Below are positions 58,785 to 64,000 of a DNA stretch of 64,000 bases, in pieces. This DNA comes from Boesenbergia rotunda. Taxonomy: Eukaryota; Streptophyta; Magnoliopsida; Zingiberales; Zingiberaceae. The position numbers and the translations under genes are program-made. The stretch's first letter is position 1, and each line of letters starts with the position of its first letter. The notes beneath the pieces are model-generated. The model worked only from the letters and a program-made list of their open reading frames with translations, did not search any database and had not been told where the DNA came from. The stretch spans positions 124,001 through 188,000 of the forward strand of contig JAGFNQ010004736.1 of the NCBI GenBank assembly GCA_024364735.1, read 5' to 3'.

Positions 58785-59289
58785 CTATGGTGCACCTCAG
58801 ATGTTATGGTGTTGAGATTGTGTTTGGATTAGACATAGCTCCCTATTATATCTCGAACACCATAAACGATATTGTAGTACTTTCTATTTTTATTTTGGAT
58901 CTTTATATCACTATCTTTGTGGTTATATATAAACCTTTTATTTCTCTAGTATTGCTTCTATGGTTTGTCTTGATTTTTGTTGTCTTCTATTGTGATTTGT
59001 ATTTTTAGTATACATGTTGCTTATGTTTATGTGATGGATGTTTGTTTGTCTGCCACCGAGATATTATGGTTTAAAGGGGGAGCATATTTTCAGGGGAGCT
59101 TCCTTTAAGGTGGAGCTTTGATTGCTTTTACTCCCTCTATTTTTGTTGTGTGACAAAAGGGGGAGAATTAGATAAGTTAAGTTAGATAGTTCTATAATCT
59201 ATTTGTTAATGTTCAAATGTTCTTTTTGATCATAATATATTTAAAGTCATAACTTAAATAAATTTGTCAAACTTCAAAAAGGGAGAGAT
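58785..59289 (+). other. Region between third ORF and 3' LTR of Copia C, with repeated PPTs
   Basis: Noncoding. Purine tracts TTAAAGGGGGAG (59071), AAAAGGGGGAGA (59156) and AAAAGGGAGAGAT (59277, next to the LTR). Confidence 0.7.
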
Positions 59290-60167
59290 TATTAGTGCAT
59301 TCATGCCTCAAACATTATTTACTTTTAATGTTTGGTTAAATGTGCTTGAGTTAGGCAATGTTGATGATCTAACATGAAACTTGAGTTTAAGTCCAGGAAT
59401 GAAGAATTGATAGAAGAAGACTTAGCATGGCAAGACCGAGGAAAACACTTCAAGGCAAGCGCAATGATGAGAAGTCGAGGGCTCGAAAGCATCCTAAGGG
59501 CGTGAGGCTGATGGAAAGTGTTTGAAGGCTTGTGTCTACGCAAAGAAAAAGTGGAACCTAAGATTTATCTGGTATCAGTCGACTGATCATGAGTCGACTG
59601 ATAGTGAATCAGTCAATTGCTTCAACGAACAAAAAGATCAGTCGACTGGGCCAGGCCCCAGTTGACTGGTAAATGACCGTTGAAGGCTGACAGCAAAAAT
59701 CAGACGCTTTCTACAGTAGTCGTTGAAGCTCATTAGTCGACTAATGATGTTACCTGCAGTCGACTAATGTCGAGGGTTATACAAAAATAGATTTCCGAAC
59801 CTGAAGTAGCAACAACTTGATTCTCTCGACTCTCTTGCTTGTTCTGAGATCTCTAAGCTTACACACTCTCAATCTCTTCCTCCAAAATCATTTCTAATCT
59901 TGTAAAAGGAAGAGATCATCTTGTAAGAGTTTCTCCACCTTCAAGCTTAAGTTGAAAAGGAGAAAAGCATAGTGGAGCTTGGTTGTGTGGGTGTGAATTC
60001 TTGGATTAGTCACCTCAAGGAGGTGGAGACCAAGTAAATCAGGGGAGTTAGCATTGCCTTCATTTTTTTCCTTATTGTCTATATTTTTCTTGTGCTTTGG
60101 CTAACAATTTGTAGACAAAATCCAAGAGTAGCTATTTACCCCTTAGCTAGACGCAAAGGTCCTATCA
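59290..60167 (+). repeat. 3' LTR of Copia C
   Basis: Uninterrupted copy of the 5' LTR, TATTAGTGCATTC to TCCTATCA. CAGTCGACTG-type words at 59575-59770, and TTATACAAAAAT near 59780. Confidence 0.92.
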
Positions 60168-60586
60168 AGGTTTTCACGCGGGTTAAAGCGGAATCTCTTC
60201 TCCTCCTTCTTCGCACATACTTGTGAGATCTTGGGGACAATGTGTTGTGCATTTCCAAGCATCAAGGGACGATATCAAGCTAGAAGAAAGCAAAACAAGC
60301 AAGATCTCATTATTGTAAATCTTATAATATTTTATTTGTAATTTTCTTGTTCTTTGTGTATTTTTCGTGTAAGCTTGTATGAGATTTCTCTGCCTCCACA
60401 AAGGAGACACTCATAGTGCTTGTGAGTGTGAAGAAAACGGATCATTGATTTAGTCACCTCAAGGAGGTGAATACTAAGCAAAGAAGAAAGTGTTAATATT
60501 GCTCAAGTTTTTCTGCTGCAACAAATCTACAACGAATAAAGATCAGAGTTAATCACCTTTCTCTAGCTCTTCTACTAGTCCTATCA
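60168..60586 (+). repeat. 3' LTR of Copia F, right part
   Basis: Starts with the TSD copy AGGTT. Its GTCACCTCAAGGAGGTGAATAC block near 60455 matches the end regions of the A, B and C LTRs. Ends CCTATCA. Confidence 0.75.
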
Positions 60587-61388
60587 AATCCGGATAGGTT
60601 TGAAGCACCAAATCCGGATAGGTTTGAAGCACTTTTATGCTTAATAAATTTTGAAAAAAATAAAATAAAATAACTAGATCTCTACTATAAGGAGTCTATT
60701 AAACTCTTTTGATCTTAAAGGGTTTAGAAAACTCATAAAAATATTTATTTTTGAATTTAAATTAACTTAGAGTTATAACAATTTTTAAAAATTATTTTAT
60801 TTGTTTTATTTTAAATTCGGTAGATGAAATCCATGTCAATACCTATTTCTAAAGGTGTAAAAAATCTATTCTATGCAATCGTAGCAACTTTATCATTATT
60901 AAAGTTTCTCCTTTTTTAAAAAAAATAAATTATTATACGACTCTAAATTTATTTAAATTTTAAAAAACATTTTTGATGTCAGATAGTCCAGAAACCTCGT
61001 AGAATTGTTTATTTCTAAATTTTTGAATTGCTATAGTATACCAAGTGTTAAATTGCATGATGTCCTCATTTTCTAAAGAAAATATCCTCCGATGTATTTG
61101 ATTTTTTAAGTTAGGGCATCTTTAATATAAAGTTTGTGAGATGTTTGTTAAATTAAAAAAAGTTAATAAAAAATTTAATCATTGTTGATGTAAGATTTTA
61201 TATTTGTAGTTCGACATCAGTAGTAAAAAGTTAAATCTATTTTTTACTTAAAGATTAAACTCGTAATTAATGATAAAATAATATTATATTATAATTTATG
61301 ATTTATAATATAGAAAGATGTATGATTGGTAATATAAAAGTCATATAAAAATCATAGGGAAATTTTTTCATTGTAAAAAAAATAATAA
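60587..61388. other. AT-rich spacer right of Copia F
   Basis: Begins with two tandem copies of a 24-bp unit containing CCGGATAGGTTTGAAGCAC (60586-60633). The rest is AT-rich; I see no gene or recognised repeat. Confidence 0.5.
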
Positions 61389-61612
61389 GGGGGTGTTTGG
61401 TTTATTCCGTTTTCATTTTCATTTTCCAGAAAACCGTATTTTTTATTTTCTGGAAAATGACTTTTTTTCATTCTCCAGTTTTCAGAAAATGCTATGTTAT
61501 TTTCTAGAAAACAAAGCTGGAAAATACAAACCAAACATGTTTTCCAGAAAATTACATTTTCTACGAAAATGAAAATCGAAAACAGACTGAAAAATGTAAA
61601 CCAAACGTCCCC
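61389..61612. mobile_element. Tourist-type (PIF/Harbinger-like) MITE, 224 bp
   Basis: Ends GGGGGTGTTTGGTTTA and TAAACCAAACGTCCCC form a 16-bp inverted repeat with two mismatches. TSD TAA on both sides (61386-61388 and 61613-61615). The interior is rich in TTTTCCAGAAAA words in both orientations. A short minus-strand frame across it is chance. Confidence 0.85.
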
Positions 61613-61615
61613 TAA

Positions 61616-62435
61616 ATTTTTACATTTTTGATATGGCATGTGCTACATTAGGGACTATAAAATACCTTATTTAAAAAAAATAGGTTCATTATCTCAGCGG
61701 CCCCATAGAGTCGTCCTATGGATACAGAGGGACTTAAATGCATGTATACCCATGGGAGGGGCTAAAAAAATCTTATTTAGAAAAAAAAATAGATCTGCTA
61801 CCTTAACAACCCCCTAAAGTGGGATCCGTAGATATGAATGTAATTCATGCAGGTACACACACAATAAACGTATGATAAAACCGAAAATATAGGTCATCAT
61901 CTTTTGAGAATCGACCACTAACCATTAGATAAAAAAATATTATATATCCATCATCTATAGTACGACTACGACGCCCTAGTGGCAAAAAAAAATATTTAGA
62001 GATTTAATTATTGGAAATATCCTTACCTCTTTAAAGACTATGGGATCGGTTACGTGGGATTTTCAAGGTCAATGTATGACCTTTCACACACATAATGTCC
62101 TCATTTGGATGCTGATGGAAAACGATAAAATTTTATAGAGTTTTTTTAATTAAAATTTATTTATTATCAAAATTTATTCCAATCCACATTAACAATTTTT
62201 TTATTTATAAAAATATATTTTTTATTTATATTAGGTATCCAACATATACTTATTAATTCTGAAAATGATCAATTTAAATATTATAGAAATTTTTCATGGA
62301 TTAATCGAGTAGCATTCTTAGCAGGAGACTTATTAAGTCAATATTTTTAGAATAATTGTTCATCAAGAAAAATATATTTATTAATTCATCAAAATTATGA
62401 TTCTATTTTTAAATGTCTAAAAAAACTTAAGAAGA
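61616..62435. other. AT-rich spacer before LTR E3
   Basis: Contains an imperfect direct duplication of about 100 bp (61661-61760 and about 61766-61860; shared CTTATTTA..AAAAAAATAG, CCCC and GGGA blocks). No ORF or identified element. Confidence 0.45.
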
Positions 62436-64000
62436 TGTTGAAAATTCTAGGCCGCAAAAACCGCTTTTTGCGTTGCGGAAACCCCAGAAGTTCGGCCACG
62501 GATCCGTGCGAACATAAAAACAAATTACGAGTACGAGTTTAATCTACATTAGATCTACATGATAAGAATCATTACCCTTGACGCGTAGCCCTTCGCTTTC
62601 CCGCTTGTCCAAAAGGCCGCCGGATCTCTTAGAGTATCAAAGCAGACACTCCTCTATACGTATCCACGCGAACAAATGAAGATGGATCAAAAGCTTAGGT
62701 GTGCTAGCACCCTATAGCTTTCGGCCAAGAGGAGAGGTCGAAGAAGCACTCCCACCAAGAATCAAGAGAGAAGAAGAAAAGCCTCCCACCAAGAATCAAG
62801 AGAGAAGAAGAAAAGTCTCACACACAAAAATGAAACAAAACATAGGTTTTGTTCCCACATGGTGGTCGGCCACTTAATGGCCATTAATGGCCATTAGGTG
62901 GCCGGCCATAATGGCTATTAAGTGCCATTAGGTGGCCTTCCATATCCCCTTTCAATTTGAATTCGAAATTCAAATGGGGGGGAAAACCAAGTCATCACTT
63001 GGTCAAACAAAGGTGAGGTGAGTTTTGGTCAAGTCAAACTTGCCTTTTATGGACTTTCCATAAATAGTCAAGTCAAACTGACTCCATTTCTTCTCCCATG
63101 TCAAGTCTAACTTGAAGTGGAACCAAGTCAAGTCAAACTTGATTTGGATTTAGGTCAAGTCAAACTTGCCTTTTATGGACTTTCCATATTTAGCCAAGTC
63201 AAACTTGACTTCACTTCTTCTCCCATATCAAGTCTAACTTGAAGTGGAACCAAGTCAAGTCAAACTTGATTTGGATTTAGGTCAAGTCAAACTTGCCTTT
63301 TATGGACTTTCCATATTTAGCCAAGTCAAACTTGACTTCAATTTTTCTCCATCTATTTGTTCTTTGCGTGTGACCCTATAGGTTCTTGTAACATTGGCAA
63401 TGCTTCTAACCTCTTAGAAACATAAGCAATGAGCGGTATCTAGCAACACATCATTGCTACCCAAGTTACAAGAATGTTGAGATCCAACATCACCTTGTGA
63501 CTAATAATTGTGACTCTCACAATATATGATAATGTCCCTCTATCCTTGATATCTAGATTGACTCAATTGAGGCATAGACCGTGTCATCCTCGAGTCAATC
63601 TATATCTTGAACTCCAAGTAGACTCACACTAATCAAGTGAGCTCAATATCTCATATTGACTCACTTGGGCATGGCCATGCACTTTGTGGTCTCACTCTAT
63701 CAAGAATACGATATCGCTCCCGTCATATAGGAGGGATAGATCCCATCTACATCACTCACATCCCTCTCCATAATTTGTTACATACTCAGTAATCGCCTTT
63801 ATAGTCCACCCATTTACGGGTGACGTTTGACGAAGCCAAAGTACGCAACTCCTTATGTAGGAATCCATGGTGACTTCAGGTCCAAGGACTAATAGTCATA
63901 CTAATAGCCACATGAGAAAGTATATGACACTCATATAACGATCCATGATACTTTCTCATGGTGGGTCATTCAGTATACATTCTCCAATGCATACCCATGT
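62436..64000 (-). mobile_element. LTR E3, family E, truncated by the window end
   Basis: Its right part (63360-64000) is collinear with E1 (47895-48560), for example CAAGCAATGAGCGG-type and CCTTTATAGTCCACCC blocks. The left end TGTTGAAAATTC is the LTR 3' tip in its own orientation. Whether it is a solo LTR or part of a full element cannot be seen. Confidence 0.75.
63027..63355. repeat. 126-127 bp tandem repeat inside LTR E3
   Basis: About 2.6 units starting GGTCAAGTCAAACTTGCC at 63027, 63153 and 63280. It occupies the place where E1 and E2 carry their GC-rich repeats, but the sequence is unrelated. Confidence 0.9.

Larger units (their letters stand above)
46773..60167 (+). mobile_element. 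Copia C: Sirevirus-like copia element with third ORF and nested insertions
   Basis: Perfect 5-bp TSD AGGTT (46768-46772 and 60168-60172). The order is 5' LTR (split by solo LTR E1), PBS, gag (split by a MITE), protease (split by solo LTR E2), integrase, RT, RNase H, palindrome cluster, third ORF, PPTs and 3' LTR. The third ORF downstream of pol and the repeated PPTs are Sirevirus features. Without insertions it is about 9.3 kb. Confidence 0.93.
44950..60586 (+). mobile_element. Copia F: 3' remnant of a Sirevirus-like element, split by Copia C
   Basis: Only the post-pol region and the 3' LTR remain. The LTR is 45713-46772 plus 60173-60586. The break is exactly the Copia C insertion with its AGGTT TSD. 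No coding sequence of F is in the window. Confidence 0.75.

Overview
The window looks like intergenic heterochromatin from a large-genome flowering plant. I found no host gene, no rRNA or canonical tRNA gene and no CRISPR array. Nearly everything is transposable element, mostly LTR retrotransposons inserted into one another. Boundaries were read from TG..CA LTR ends, primer-binding sites (PBS), polypurine tracts (PPT) and target-site duplications (TSD). The species cannot be fixed from this sequence.

Layout. (1) 1-5131: right part of a CACTA (En/Spm) DNA transposon, with the end of its transposase, a multi-exon Transposase_24 (TNPA-like) gene, AACCGCC-rich subterminal repeats and a GGTAGTG terminus. 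It sits in the 5' LTR of Copia A. (2) 5132-15819: Copia A, a Sirevirus-like Ty1/copia element, whose 5' LTR also carries a solo gypsy LTR (5814-9085). (3) 15820-about 44895: an old Tat-clade Ty3/gypsy element, split by Copia B (17599-23438), a Tekay-like chromovirus (24109-33840) and the minus-strand gag-only Copia D (35312-42585). What remains of Tat is the integrase end, a tandem array with a 66-67 bp unit, a spliced antisense gene with its own TATA box, a PPT and a 3' LTR. (4) About 44950-60586: the post-pol end and 3' LTR of Copia F, split by Copia C (46773-60167). Copia C carries two solo LTRs of family E in opposite orientation, a hAT-type MITE inside gag, and a third ORF (envelope-like by position) downstream of pol. 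(5) 60587-64000: AT-rich spacer with a Tourist-type MITE, then a third, truncated family E LTR.

Relative age from the nesting: Tat is older than A, B, the chromovirus and D. A is older than the solo gypsy LTR and the CACTA. F is older than C, and C is older than the two E LTRs and the MITE. All coding regions are broken. Most in-frame stops are TGG to TAG/TGA or CAA/CAG to TAA/TAG, the pattern left by deamination of methylated cytosine.

Most interesting signals: (i) clusters of a short palindromic word upstream of the presumed LTR promoter, matched by a second cluster of the same word just after pol (CAGTCGACTG in A, B and C; TAATCGATTA in F); (ii) in Copia C the second cluster stands before a TATA-like box, a small first exon, an intron and the third ORF, which resembles a self-contained expression cassette; (iii) the antisense, TATA-driven, intron-containing gene in Tat; (iv) a tRNA-like module inside the chromovirus LTRs.
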